Shown here one piece after another: positions 25,493 to 34,984 of a stretch of DNA of 64,000 bases. A program made the translations under genes and the position numbers. The notes below the pieces were generated by a model, which did not search any database, had not been told where the DNA came from, and was given only the letters and a program-made list of their open reading frames with translations. Origin of the DNA: Cohnella sp. AR92 (GTDB lineage: Bacteria > Bacillota > Bacilli > Paenibacillales > Paenibacillaceae); contig NZ_RZJR01000014.1 in NCBI RefSeq assembly GCF_003990975.1, forward strand, positions 62,001-126,000, in the 5' to 3' direction. Every line of letters starts with the position of its first letter. Position 1 is the stretch's first letter.

Positions 25493-26442
25493 ACGTGCTG
25501 AAGATTGGGCTCTCTTTCAAGCAGAACAAGCTGCAGGTCCAGCTTCTCCTTCTGCTCTTCATTCTCGTCCTGTTCAGCATCATTTCTCCCTACTTCTTGT
25601 CTGTTACCAACTTCATGAACGTCTTCAATCAGATGGTCGAGGTAGGCCTGATCGCCATTCCAATGACGATGATCATCATCTCTGGTGCGATGGACCTCTC
25701 AGTTGGCTCCATTCTCGGTTTCTCGGCTGTCTGCATGGGGATCGCCTTCCAGCAAGGCCTGAACATCTGGGTTAGCGTCTTCGTTGCACTACTCGCAGGT
25801 TTGTTGTGTGGTGCGGTCAACGGATATCTGATCGCCCGGCATCGCATGCAGGCGATTGTGGTGACGATTGGAATGTTAGTTATGCTGCGCGGTCTGGTTT
25901 ACGTTCTCAACGAGGGCCGACCAATCAGTGGCTATCCGGACAGTTTCTACTTTCTGGGTCAACAATACATTGCCGGCATTCCATTCAACGTGATTTTTCT
26001 CGTGGTCGTTTTCCTGTTGGCCAACTTCGTTATGAAGCGGACGCGATTCAGTACCTACGTATACGGTATTGGAAACAACGAAGAGGCAGTTCATTATTCT
26101 GGGGTTTCCGTTGTGCGCACACGATTTATCTTATTTCTACTCAGCGGCTTGTTCTCGGCAATGGCGGGTGTCTTTCTGGTATCGCGTCTGGCAAGTGCGG
26201 AGGCGACATCAGGTACCAATATAGAGCTGGATGTTCTCACAGCTACTTTGATAGGCGGCACACATATTTTTGGGGGGAGGGGGAGCTTGTCGGGGACATT
26301 CGTTGGGTTACTAATCATTGTGTTTCTTCGCAATGGGCTGAATTTGTTAGGCGTATCGGTGCTCTATCAGGCGGTTATTCTCGGTGCATTGTTGCTCATC
26401 GCTGTAGGTAATAAACAGTTTAATAGGGGGTTATCTAAATGA
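25489..26442 (+). CDS. Sugar ABC transporter permease 2, RbsC-like
   Basis: A 317-residue paralogue of the preceding permease, with the same MDLSVGSILGFSA and GGTHIFGGRGSLSGTFVG signatures and similar hydrophobic profile. The ATGA overlaps at both ends show tight translational coupling in the operon. Confidence 0.92.
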   Translation: MNVLKIGLSFKQNKLQVQLLLLLFILVLFSIISPYFLSVTNFMNVFNQMVEVGLIAIPMTMIIISGAMDLSVGSILGFSAVCMGIAFQQGLNIWVSVFVALLAGLLCGAVNGYLIARHRMQAIVVTIGMLVMLRGLVYVLNEGRPISGYPDSFYFLGQQYIAGIPFNVIFLVVVFLLANFVMKRTRFSTYVYGIGNNEEAVHYSGVSVVRTRFILFLLSGLFSAMAGVFLVSRLASAEATSGTNIELDVLTATLIGGTHIFGGRGSLSGTFVGLLIIVFLRNGLNLLGVSVLYQAVILGALLLIAVGNKQFNRGLSK

Positions 26443-27461
26443 AAAAAGTAGCATTGATGGTTCTCACAGGCGTTATGGCATTAAGCTTGGCGGCATGTGG
26501 AAGCACGAGCACTAACAATGCGTCATCGGCCGACAGCGGCAGTTCGGGTTCCCGTACCTACTTCATCAATCCGAAGTCCATCGGTCCAGCCTACTGGGCG
26601 GCGGCACAGAAGGGGGCAGAACAGGCGGCTAGTGATCTGAACGTAAAGGTTGTCTACAATGCGCCGACTGAAGCAGACTCCTCAAAGCAGATCAACATGA
26701 TTCAAGATATGCTGACTCGTAAGGTCGACGGAATCGGCGTATCGCCTAACGACGCGAAGGCGGTCGGCCCGATTTTCAAAAAAGCGTTAGGGCAGAACGT
26801 CAAGATTGTTACCTGGGACAGCGACGCGCCGGATTCGGATCGCCAGTACTATGTCGCTCCGGACACCGATAAAGCCGTCGGTGAGCTGTTGGCCAAGACG
26901 ATCGGGGACGAAATCGGCGGCAATGGTAAAGTGGCCTTCATGGTTGCCGGGCTGGGATCGGAAAATCAGATTGCCAAGTCGGATGCGGCAAAGGCTTATT
27001 TCGAAGCGAACTATCCTGACATCGAGGTAGTGACGACCGTCTCGAGCGATGATGATCAGCAGAAGGCGTATGCCAACGCGCAAAACCTGATCAAGACGTA
27101 CCCGGACTTGCGAGGCATTATCGGCTTTGCTGGTGGTGAGCCTCCGGCTGCCGCGGAGGTTGTTGAGCAAGCTATCAAAGACGGAACGTTGAAACAAGGT
27201 CAGATTGCGATTACCGGCATTGCCGTACCGAGCGTCGTGAAGAATTACATCAAAAACGGCACAATCAAAACAGACATCATCTGGGATCCAGGTAAACTGG
27301 CGTACGCGACGGTGTATGTTCTTGATCAACTGGCACAAGGCAAGGAGATCACGGACGGCATGGACATTCCGACTGTCGGAACGGTGAAAGTGGATGGCCA
27401 GAACGTATTCATCGGTACGCTCCAGGTGACCCAGGACAACGTAGACAGCTTCGGCTTCTAA
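26439..27461 (+). CDS. Sugar-binding lipoprotein, RbsB-like
   Basis: A 340-residue solute-binding protein. The signal peptide ends in a lipobox, LSLAACG (Cys about 20), followed by a Ser/Gly/Asn linker, so it is tethered to the outer face of the membrane. The body (FINPKSIGPAYWAAAQKGAE, VDGIGVSPNDA, GIIGFAGGEPP, ITGIAVP) is a type I periplasmic-binding fold of the ribose/autoinducer-2/rhamnose-binding family. It would deliver substrate to the two permeases upstream. Confidence 0.93.
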   Translation: MKKVALMVLTGVMALSLAACGSTSTNNASSADSGSSGSRTYFINPKSIGPAYWAAAQKGAEQAASDLNVKVVYNAPTEADSSKQINMIQDMLTRKVDGIGVSPNDAKAVGPIFKKALGQNVKIVTWDSDAPDSDRQYYVAPDTDKAVGELLAKTIGDEIGGNGKVAFMVAGLGSENQIAKSDAAKAYFEANYPDIEVVTTVSSDDDQQKAYANAQNLIKTYPDLRGIIGFAGGEPPAAAEVVEQAIKDGTLKQGQIAITGIAVPSVVKNYIKNGTIKTDIIWDPGKLAYATVYVLDQLAQGKEITDGMDIPTVGTVKVDGQNVFIGTLQVTQDNVDSFGF

Positions 27462-27493
27462 GAAGCGCAAGCTGAACGGGGAGGCAATTAATC

Positions 27494-28003
27494 ATGCAGC
27501 ATGAAATACAAATCGAGGAACTGACGCCGGAGGCGTTCGCTCCATATGGAAAGGTCATTGACCTGCCCGACAGCGCTCCTTCTAAGAGTGGAGACGGCTG
27601 GGACTGTTGGAGTTATGTTCAAATGCTAGACGCGAATGTGCCGGTTGGGTTCGGATTGGTCGTTACACGGCGTCGGGAGCCAATTGTGGATTCGATGGAA
27701 CGGCACGTCAGCCGGGAAGAACTACTGTTGACCTTCGATCGGGAGATCATTCAACCGGTAGCCCGCTGCGCGGATATTGATGACCCGGATGAGCGGCCAG
27801 ACCCTACCACGGTAAAGTGCTTCAAGATCAAACCTGGTCAAGCGATCGTAATCGGGCGGGGGGTCTGGCATAGTCCAGCGTATGCGGCCGCGGAAGACGC
27901 GCGTTATTTGTTCGGCATTGAGAAAAAGCCGGACAAGTTTGGTGATGAGATGGTCGAGCCATGGGTGTATTTCCAAAGAAACGACACGATTCTATTCGTT
28001 TAG
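27494..28003 (+). CDS. Ureidoglycolate-lyase-like cupin (AllA family)
   Basis: A 169-residue single-domain cupin. The opening IEELTPEAFAPYGKVIDLPD and the later ALVIGRG-type segment (QAIVIGRGVWHSPAYAA) fit the ureidoglycolate lyase family, which releases urea from ureidoglycolate in allantoin breakdown. No other allantoin genes are nearby. In this operon it more probably acts on a related carbinolamide or sugar derivative, which is inference. AACGGGGAGG precedes the ATG. Confidence 0.75.
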   Translation: MQHEIQIEELTPEAFAPYGKVIDLPDSAPSKSGDGWDCWSYVQMLDANVPVGFGLVVTRRREPIVDSMERHVSREELLLTFDREIIQPVARCADIDDPDERPDPTTVKCFKIKPGQAIVIGRGVWHSPAYAAAEDARYLFGIEKKPDKFGDEMVEPWVYFQRNDTILFV

Positions 28004-28021
28004 ATAGGAAGGAGTAACAGC

Positions 28022-29332
28022 ATGAATCAGGAACAACGAATAATGCAGTGGATCGACGAGCACCAGGATGAGATTTTAACATTTCTACAAGAGCTCATCC
28101 GTATTCCTAGTGTAAATCCATGGTTCTTCGACGAACCGGTGCCTTCGAAAGAAAAGGATCTGCAAGAATTCCTTCTACAGAAGTTGTCCGGGCTAGGGGC
28201 GAGCACTGAGCTTTGGGAGCCGATCGCCGATGATTTGAAGCAGTATGAGGGGATGGCCGGTTACTACGCGGGAAGAGATTTCACCGGTAGACCGAATCTG
28301 GCTGCGACCTTCGAGCCGGAAGCCAAGGGCAAGTCGCTTCTACTGTTTGGTCACATCGATGTCGTCATGGCGGGTAGTAAGTGGACCGTAGATCCGTTTG
28401 AAGGAAAGATCGTGGACGGCAAGATGTACGGTCGCGGCACAGTTGACATGAAGGGCGGCGTCGCCGCTATGATTATGGCGATCGAAGCAGTCATCCGTAG
28501 TGGCTTTAAGCCTAAGGGCTCGGTTGTCGTTGGAACAGTTGTGGATGAGGAAGCTGGCGGCATGGGCGCGCTAGATTTCATCCATCACGGCTATCGTACC
28601 GATGCTTGCATCCTAACCGAGCCGACATCTCTGACGATTGCTCCGCTGTGCAGAGGGATTTTGTGGGGCAAGATCAAGGTACAGGGCCGAAGTGGACATA
28701 TTGAAATGCCGCAGGCGGACTGGAAGGACGGCGGCGCGGTCGATGCAATCAAGAAGGCTCGTTTTCTGCTGGAGAAACTGGACCTGTTGAACGAGGACTG
28801 GGCAGCGCGGAAGAAGCATCCGTATCTATCGATTCCGTGCCAGGTGCATGTCGCGCAACTCAACGCAGGCGAGTACCCTACCTCCTTTGCAAATGAGGCT
28901 GAGATTGTGTTCAATGCACAGTATTTACCGTCCGAACGCGACGAGAAGTTGGTCGGCGGCAATGTGAAGAAGGAACTGATAGACTTTCTAACGGTAGCAG
29001 CCAAGGAAGACCCCTGGCTAAGCGAGCATTTGCCGGAAATCGAGTGGTTGGTTGACGCTGACTGCGCGGAAACCGATGCCTCTCATCCCTTCGTACTGAC
29101 CTGCGTCCAGTCGTTGAAGGCGATCGGAGAAGAAGGCAAGATCGAAGGATTGGGCTTCCACACGGACATGGGCTGGCCCGTCAATGTCGGCATTCCCACC
29201 ATCAACTTTGGTCCTGGTGACCCAAGCTTGGCCCATCACAGCGATGAATTTACGCCAGTGGACGAAGTAATTCAAGCGGTCAAGATGATCGCGAAGACAA
29301 TTATTAACTGGTGTGGCGTAGAAGAGGCCTGA
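28022..29332 (+). CDS. M20-family metallo-amidohydrolase (ArgE/DapE type)
   Basis: A 436-residue zinc hydrolase that cleaves an amide. The metal and catalytic residues are visible: FGHIDVV (His111, Asp113), GTVDMKGG (Asp142), DEEAGG (Glu176/177), TEPT near 200 and the C-terminal HHSDEF. A lid/dimerisation domain lies between about 210 and 330. The family includes acetylornithine deacetylase, desuccinylase, carboxypeptidase G2 and allantoate amidohydrolase. Pairing with a ureidoglycolate-lyase-like cupin hints at an N-acyl or ureido substrate. GGAAGGAG precedes the ATG. Confidence 0.88.
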   Translation: MNQEQRIMQWIDEHQDEILTFLQELIRIPSVNPWFFDEPVPSKEKDLQEFLLQKLSGLGASTELWEPIADDLKQYEGMAGYYAGRDFTGRPNLAATFEPEAKGKSLLLFGHIDVVMAGSKWTVDPFEGKIVDGKMYGRGTVDMKGGVAAMIMAIEAVIRSGFKPKGSVVVGTVVDEEAGGMGALDFIHHGYRTDACILTEPTSLTIAPLCRGILWGKIKVQGRSGHIEMPQADWKDGGAVDAIKKARFLLEKLDLLNEDWAARKKHPYLSIPCQVHVAQLNAGEYPTSFANEAEIVFNAQYLPSERDEKLVGGNVKKELIDFLTVAAKEDPWLSEHLPEIEWLVDADCAETDASHPFVLTCVQSLKAIGEEGKIEGLGFHTDMGWPVNVGIPTINFGPGDPSLAHHSDEFTPVDEVIQAVKMIAKTIINWCGVEEA

Positions 29333-29391
29333 CGGTTCGCCCGCGCCTCAAGGTAGAGCGTTCTTCCTGATTAGAAATGGATGGTGAGACT

Positions 29392-30126
29392 ATGATGAAA
29401 ATTTTATTTATTGGTGAATCATGGATTATCCATATGATTCATACGAAGGGCTACGACAGCTTCACCTCGACTAAGTACGAGGAAGGTGCGACTTATCTAT
29501 TGTCCTGTTTGAGGGAGAACAAAATAGACGTCACCTACATGCAAGCACATGAAGTACAGGTGCGCTTTCCTCAGTCGCTTGAGGAACTTCAAGCTTACGA
29601 TGCCATCGTGCTCAGCGATATCGGCGCGAATACATTCTTGCTTCAGAATTCGACGTTCTATCAGATGCAAGTTGTTCCGAACCCGTTGGAACTAATCAAG
29701 CAGTTCGTGACTGAAGGCGGTGGCCTTCTGATGGTTGGCGGATACCTGACTTTCATGGGCATCGAGGGAAAGGCCAATTACAAGAACTCGGTGCTAGCCG
29801 ATGTGCTTCCGGTCATTATGGCTGACGGAGATGATCGTGTGGAGATGCCGAACGGTTTCGCGCCATCCGCGACCGCTTCCCATCCACTAGTGGACGGTTT
29901 GGGTGTATGGCCAAAGTTACTTGGCTACAATCGCTTAACTGCAAAGCCTGATGCTGAGATGCTCCTCGGACACGAAGACGATGCCATTTTGACCGTGGGT
30001 CGCTTCGGTGCGGGCAAGACGGCAGCATTCGCTAGCGATTGCTCACCACATTGGGGGTCGCTGGAATTCATGGGATGGGATAAATACCCATTGTTCTGGT
30101 CCAATCTTATTCGGTTTTTAAAGTAA
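29392..30126 (+). CDS. Class-I glutamine-amidotransferase-like / ThuA-like protein
   Basis: A 244-residue cytoplasmic protein with a flavodoxin-like fold (MKILFIGESW; YDAIVLSDIGANTFLL; EGGGLLMVGGYLTF; GAGKTAAFASDC). It resembles proteins often labelled 'glutamine amidotransferase' that accompany sugar-catabolic operons. A nucleophilic cysteine at the usual elbow is replaced by VGGYLTF, so amidotransferase activity is doubtful. I chose the ATG at 29392 (GGTGAG upstream). A terminator follows at 30163-30188. Confidence 0.7.
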   Translation: MMKILFIGESWIIHMIHTKGYDSFTSTKYEEGATYLLSCLRENKIDVTYMQAHEVQVRFPQSLEELQAYDAIVLSDIGANTFLLQNSTFYQMQVVPNPLELIKQFVTEGGGLLMVGGYLTFMGIEGKANYKNSVLADVLPVIMADGDDRVEMPNGFAPSATASHPLVDGLGVWPKLLGYNRLTAKPDAEMLLGHEDDAILTVGRFGAGKTAAFASDCSPHWGSLEFMGWDKYPLFWSNLIRFLK

Positions 30127-30162
30127 CATTATAATACTTCATTTCTACTCTCATTTAGAAGC

Positions 30163-30188
30163 AAAAGACGCCCAATTGGGCGTCTTTA
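30163..30188 (+). terminator. Terminator inside the sugar operon
   Basis: AAAGACGCCC-AATT-GGGCGTCTTT is a perfect ten-base stem followed by ATACT rather than a long T-run. It would reduce transcription into the ribokinase gene. Confidence 0.65.
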
Positions 30189-30307
30189 TACTATCAAAGA
30201 ACGAAAGAATAGAAATGCTGATTTTATTTTCTTTCCGTGAAATTGTAAATATTGTTGGTCCAAAGAATTGTCAATCATACTTAGCGAATAGAGGCGGAGG
30301 AATAAAG

Positions 30308-31216
30308 ATGGGCAAGATCGTAATTGTAGGTAGCATTAACATGGATATCGTAAACGAGGTTGTCCGTTTCCCGGAACCTGGGGAGACTATTCACGGACGC
30401 GGGGCTGCTTATCATCCAGGTGGCAAAGGGGCTAATCAGGCGGGTGCAGCTTCGCAAGCTGGCGGCGAAGTCGTCATGGTGGGGGCAGTTGGCAGCGACG
30501 AGTTTGGCAAGGTTCTTCGTTCTTCCTTGCGGGAGCTCGGTGTGGATACTACACATTTGAAGACGAAGCAAGGATCTTCCGGCTTGGCCTTCATCACGGT
30601 GTCAGATAGCGGCGAGAACCAAATAATTTTGTCTGCAGGCAGTAATGGGGAACTAACACCTGATGACATTTCCAATGGGCCCTTCGAGTGCGCGGCATTC
30701 GCACTTCTGCAGAACGAAATCCCATTGGAGGCCAATCTGCACGCGATGAAGCTGTGTGCGGACAGAGGGATCAAGGTTTACTATAACCCTGCGCCCGCGA
30801 CTACAATTCCTCCGGAAGCTTTCCCATTAATCGATACGATAGTCGTTAACGAGACGGAGGCCGCTGTTGTTAGTGGCTTAGAGGTCAGAACTGCAGTAGA
30901 CGCGGAGGCTGCCGCTTACAAGCTGAGACAAGCCGGTGCATCCAATGTAATCGTGACCTTGGGTGGGAAGGGTGCCTATGCGCTTGATGCATCAGGTGTA
31001 TCGTATCAGGTTCCTGCATTCCACGTCCAAGCTTTGGATACGACCGCTGCAGGCGATACGTTTATCGGTTCATATGTAGCTGCAATGGCGGATGGACTTG
31101 CGGTCTTTGACGCACTTCGTTTTGCGTCTGCGGCCGCCGCGATCGCCGTTACACGACAGGGGTCACAGAGCTCAATTCCGACGCGAGAAGAGATTGTAGA
31201 CTTCCTCGAGGGCTAA
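30308..31216 (+). CDS. rbsK: Ribokinase (PfkB family)
   Basis: A 302-residue sugar kinase. The first PfkB signature GGKGANQAGAASQAGG (about 41-56) and the second, DTTAAGDTFIGSYVA (about 250-264), which carries the catalytic aspartate, are both clear, as is the substrate-contact opening GSINMDIVNEV. The ATG at 30308 with GGCGGAGGAATAAAG is the start. It would phosphorylate the pentose imported by the upstream transporter, which supports a ribose or ribose-like substrate. Confidence 0.92.
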   Translation: MGKIVIVGSINMDIVNEVVRFPEPGETIHGRGAAYHPGGKGANQAGAASQAGGEVVMVGAVGSDEFGKVLRSSLRELGVDTTHLKTKQGSSGLAFITVSDSGENQIILSAGSNGELTPDDISNGPFECAAFALLQNEIPLEANLHAMKLCADRGIKVYYNPAPATTIPPEAFPLIDTIVVNETEAAVVSGLEVRTAVDAEAAAYKLRQAGASNVIVTLGGKGAYALDASGVSYQVPAFHVQALDTTAAGDTFIGSYVAAMADGLAVFDALRFASAAAAIAVTRQGSQSSIPTREEIVDFLEG

Positions 31217-31226
31217 GCACACTCGA

Positions 31227-31258
31227 GTGAACCGGCTGTTTCCGGTTCGCTCGCTTTC
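31227..31258 (+). terminator. Terminator after ribokinase
   Basis: GAGTGAACCGG pairs with CCGGTTCGCTC, one G.T wobble, followed by a T-rich stretch. The remaining 230 bases to the germination operon hold no gene I can support. Confidence 0.7.
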
Positions 31259-31492
31259 ATTTAGAAAACACTACACATTAATTTTGATGGAGCCCGTTTA
31301 AAACAATGTTTAACATGCGAATACTTTGGAAATCCCGCAAGCTTAACGGCCCTGACGTTGTAGCTCAGTCAGATACCTAGCCGAATACAAACCAGGAGCG
31401 AGTTGAATTGAATAACTGTAACCCCTTACTTTACTGCATACGTTTACCTAACTCCGACTAAGGGGATAATGGAAATCAGAGAGGTGTGACGC

Positions 31493-32821
31493 ATGAATCT
31501 GCCGGAGTTTTTAAAGTCGAGACAGGAAGTGGATTCGGATTTATTCCTTCATCCTATGATTCTCGCATATCAATCAGTCGTACTGGCCGGCTACAGGTCC
31601 TTGATCGACCTCCCGCAGACGGTCACCTTGCTCAGGCAATTGACCTTGAATGCAGACGCTGCTGATAAGCCGTTATTCGATCTAAAGAGTGGAGTCGGCA
31701 TTCCGATGAACGATCCGGGCGAACGGGAAGTATTGAACGCAATCGCCGACGGGCAAATGCTCATCTATTCAGACATTAGTGATCGGTGCATGAGGTTGGT
31801 CCCTGTCAGTCGTACATTGTCCCGCTCCATCGAATCCCCGACGACGGAAAACGTGGTACGGGGCGCCATCAGCGCTTTCAACGAGGAGCTCGATACAAAT
31901 ATCGGGCTTATTAAACAGAGCATGCCAACTGAGAAACTGCAAATGCAATCCTATGCGCTAGGACGGGACCAGCGCAGAAGGATAGTTCTCCTCTATGTGA
32001 AGGGGAAGATCCACGAACGCCTCCTGCAATCCATCTCGCAAAAAATAGAGTCCCTCCCCGAGAAGGACATCCCCGACTTGCAGGCATTATCCGATTTGCT
32101 TGGATTTTCAAAATGGACGATAATCACCCGTTATAATACGACCGAAATACCTCAGGAAGCAGCCTCTGCGCTGGCTGCAGGCAAAGTTGTATTACTGCTT
32201 GACCGGTTTCCGTTTGCCCTAACGCTCCCGATTTTGTTATCCGATATGTTCGTCTCGCAGAGCGACCGCAACGTCCCTGCCCTTTTACAACTTTCATTAC
32301 TGGTCTTGCGCGTCCTCGGTGTTTTGCTCAGTATTCTGCTGCCTGGTTTGTACGTCGCGCTAGTGTCGGTGAATCCCGAGGTTTTACGGATCGAGATCGC
32401 GCTCTCGATCGCCGGGAGCCGTGTAGACGTCCCGTATCCGGCCCTGGTCGAAACGCTGCTCCTGCTGCTGGTCCTTGAATTGACATTTGAATCCGCCGTC
32501 CGTCTTCCCAAAACGATCGGACCGACGATCACGATGGTGGGCGGCATCATATTGGGACAGGCCGTCGTTCAGGCAAAGCTAGTCAGCAACGTTCTTATCA
32601 TTATATTGGCAGCATCGACGATCGCAAACTTTGCGGTTATCGGCGTCCAAAATACCATGTCCATCCGTATCTACAAATATCTATTGTTGATTCTGTCATC
32701 GATGTTCGGATTATTGGGCCTGTTCGTAGGAATCGTCGTTATCTGCGCGTATCTGGGGCATGTCAATACCTTCGGCATCCCTTACTTATCTCGCTGGAAA
32801 GCAGGGCGCCGCTATGGATAG
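31493..32821 (+). CDS. Spore germination protein, GerAA family (A subunit)
   Basis: A 442-residue member of the GerA family. The first about 190 residues form a soluble domain. The conserved core follows (SKWTIITRYNTTEIPQEAAS, LLLDRFPFALTLP) and about four to five membrane segments from residue 250. The protein sits in the spore inner membrane as the ligand-gated A subunit of the germinant receptor. Canonical A subunits are nearer 480 residues, so this is slightly short at the N-terminus. GAGAGGTGTGACGC lies before the ATG. It is followed by B and C subunits with overlaps. Confidence 0.9.
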   Translation: MNLPEFLKSRQEVDSDLFLHPMILAYQSVVLAGYRSLIDLPQTVTLLRQLTLNADAADKPLFDLKSGVGIPMNDPGEREVLNAIADGQMLIYSDISDRCMRLVPVSRTLSRSIESPTTENVVRGAISAFNEELDTNIGLIKQSMPTEKLQMQSYALGRDQRRRIVLLYVKGKIHERLLQSISQKIESLPEKDIPDLQALSDLLGFSKWTIITRYNTTEIPQEAASALAAGKVVLLLDRFPFALTLPILLSDMFVSQSDRNVPALLQLSLLVLRVLGVLLSILLPGLYVALVSVNPEVLRIEIALSIAGSRVDVPYPALVETLLLLLVLELTFESAVRLPKTIGPTITMVGGIILGQAVVQAKLVSNVLIIILAASTIANFAVIGVQNTMSIRIYKYLLLILSSMFGLLGLFVGIVVICAYLGHVNTFGIPYLSRWKAGRRYG

Positions 32822-33899
32822 AAGCATCCAAGTCATTGCTATGTGCCTGATCACTAATCTCGGCCTAATCTTTTTCCTCTATCCGGCGGACATCATCGCC
32901 AGTCTCTCCACCGGACATTGGAGCGCTGTGTTGCTCGGTTTTGTGATCCATATCGGCATGGTATCTGTTTATATAAAAGGGTTGAGTAAATGCGCGCCGA
33001 AAAACGTCATCGATTTGTTTCAAAGTGCAGGCAACGTTTTTGCTTTTCTGATGCTGCTTCCACTTGCCGTTTATTTCGTGATGATGCTCATCATCACGGT
33101 TCGCGCTTACGCCGAGATCGTTACCATGGTATTTCTGGCCCAAACGCCGCTTTGGACGATCATGCTGCTTTTTCTTGCGTTGAGCACTCTGGTCTCCTTA
33201 TGGGGCATCGAATCGCTATTTAGAACGAGCATGCTCATCGCGCTACTTTTCTTCCCTTTTTTAATCATAGTCGTCATACTATCTTTCCAAAACGTGGACT
33301 GGCACTACATGCTTCCTTTCGTGGATCGCAAGACTGCAACTTTCTCCTATGTATTTCACCGCCCATTCCTGCAGAGCTTGTTCGCTTTTGTGGGCGGCTT
33401 TTTGTTTTTGGGCTTTATCCCTCCGTATGTTCCATACCAAAGCCGCAAAATCATCATGGCTAGCCTCTTATTGCTGCCGTTTTTTCTCATATCGGTTTAT
33501 GTACCGCTCTTGACGTTCGGTGAAAATACGGCTTCCAAGTTTCCTTTCCCGTTCATAATGGCAGTGGACACGGTGGATATCAGTTGGCTGATGTTCGACA
33601 GAATCACGATTTTTTTTATGATCAGTCTTTTATGCTTCGTCGTCTTATTTTTATCTCTGGTCATGTGGATGACTTTACAACTGCTCAAACGCAGCATGCA
33701 TTTCTTTAATGCCCCGATCGCAAGCGTGCTACTGGCAGCAACTGTGTTTATCGTTTGCTTGCTCGTACCGAGTTGGAGCAATGTCGAGCAGATGATTTGG
33801 TGGAATACGTATCTGCGCTTGTATGCAGCTTTCGTCATACCGCTCGTTACCTTCGCGCTCGGTGTAAGCCGCCGTCGGAAAGAGGTCATTCGACCATGA
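32814..33899 (+). CDS. Spore germination protein, GerAB family (B subunit)
   Basis: A 361-residue integral membrane protein with about ten hydrophobic helices, of the GerAB/amino-acid-permease-like family. It is thought to recognise the germinant amino acid. The ATG at 32814 overlaps the end of the A gene by eight bases, and the C gene starts in ATGA at the stop. Confidence 0.88.
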   Translation: MDRSIQVIAMCLITNLGLIFFLYPADIIASLSTGHWSAVLLGFVIHIGMVSVYIKGLSKCAPKNVIDLFQSAGNVFAFLMLLPLAVYFVMMLIITVRAYAEIVTMVFLAQTPLWTIMLLFLALSTLVSLWGIESLFRTSMLIALLFFPFLIIVVILSFQNVDWHYMLPFVDRKTATFSYVFHRPFLQSLFAFVGGFLFLGFIPPYVPYQSRKIIMASLLLLPFFLISVYVPLLTFGENTASKFPFPFIMAVDTVDISWLMFDRITIFFMISLLCFVVLFLSLVMWMTLQLLKRSMHFFNAPIASVLLAATVFIVCLLVPSWSNVEQMIWWNTYLRLYAAFVIPLVTFALGVSRRRKEVIRP

Positions 33900-34972
33900 G
33901 AAAATGCCGCCTGTTGCGTATGGCATTATTTCCGTTGATGTTCGCAGCTACGATGGCCTTAAGTGGATGTTGGGATATCAAAGACATCAATCATCGCTCT
34001 CTGCCGATCGTTATGGGCGTCAAGCAGACCGGTCAGAAATATAAAGTGCTACTTCTAATACCTGAAGTGAGCCGAAGTGAAATGAATATAAAGATCATTT
34101 CCGAATCGGGAATTACGATTAACGCAATTTTGGACGAAATCAACAAATCCTTAGAAAGCAAACTCGATTTGCTTCATCTAAAGGTCATTATTTTCGAACG
34201 TCCCGTTGCGGAAATGGGATTGGCGCAAAGCATAGAAAGCTTCATGAGGTCCCGAGACATTCCCAACAAAACGTTCGCCGCGATCAGCGACGGAACGCTT
34301 GAGCCGCTTTTCGATAAGCTGGGGGCTTCATCCCAAGGCGGTGGCACTCAGCTCTACAATTTTTTTGAAAAAAACGCGGGATGGTCGCCGGAAGTCGTGC
34401 AAACCCGAATCTGGGAAGTGTACCGCAGCATAGACTCGTACACGCGGGATGTTGCCATACCGTCCATAAAGCCCGGCCGAACGACGACGATCGAAAGCAC
34501 CGGAGCGGCGGTTATCAAAAACGGCCGGATGGTCGGCTCCATCGATTCGGAAGAGTCGCTGCTGTATAACCTGTTCAAAGGGATAGGGACGCAAGGCAAA
34601 ATCGAGGTCATGGATCGCGCGACGGTAAAAATCGTAGCGGATCGATTGACTCTAAGCAGCACGCTGCGCGAAGACCAAGCGACAATAAACGCCCAGCTTA
34701 ATTTAAAAGTGACCGTCCTTGAGACTGTGGGCGATCCTTCCAATGTTGAAATCAAACAGGAAATCGACGAGCAGTTATCATCGCGGTTTGATACGATGCT
34801 TCGGGCCGCTCAGGCCAAAGAAGCCGATATTTTAGGAATGGGGCAGTTTTTCCGCAACAAGCTCTCCCGGGAAGAATTGCAGCATTGGAGATCGAAGTAT
34901 TACCCCTCTATGAAAATCAAATTCAAAGTCCATGTCATTATCCAGGACGAAGGTCAATTGAAAATAAGATAA
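33896..34972 (+). CDS. Spore germination lipoprotein, GerAC family (C subunit)
   Basis: A 358-residue lipoprotein. The signal peptide ends in ALSGCWDIKDINHR, with the lipobox cysteine at about 23 and the W-D-x-K/R-E/D-I hallmark of GerAC. The C-terminal region (VEIKQEIDEQLSSRFDTMLR, DILGMGQFFRNK) is the conserved third domain. It completes a full A-B-C receptor operon, presumably expressed in the forespore. No convincing sigma-G promoter could be fixed upstream of the operon. Confidence 0.9.
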   Translation: MRKCRLLRMALFPLMFAATMALSGCWDIKDINHRSLPIVMGVKQTGQKYKVLLLIPEVSRSEMNIKIISESGITINAILDEINKSLESKLDLLHLKVIIFERPVAEMGLAQSIESFMRSRDIPNKTFAAISDGTLEPLFDKLGASSQGGGTQLYNFFEKNAGWSPEVVQTRIWEVYRSIDSYTRDVAIPSIKPGRTTTIESTGAAVIKNGRMVGSIDSEESLLYNLFKGIGTQGKIEVMDRATVKIVADRLTLSSTLREDQATINAQLNLKVTVLETVGDPSNVEIKQEIDEQLSSRFDTMLRAAQAKEADILGMGQFFRNKLSREELQHWRSKYYPSMKIKFKVHVIIQDEGQLKIR

Positions 34973-34984
34973 ATTCATAATTCA

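Noticed and set aside
25806-26411. Long plus-strand frame inside the second permease gene
   Set aside because: It is a shadow of the well-conserved RbsC-like frame.
26787-27470. 227-codon minus-strand frame opposite the binding-protein gene
   Set aside because: Antisense to a clear RbsB-like lipoprotein, with no ribosome site.
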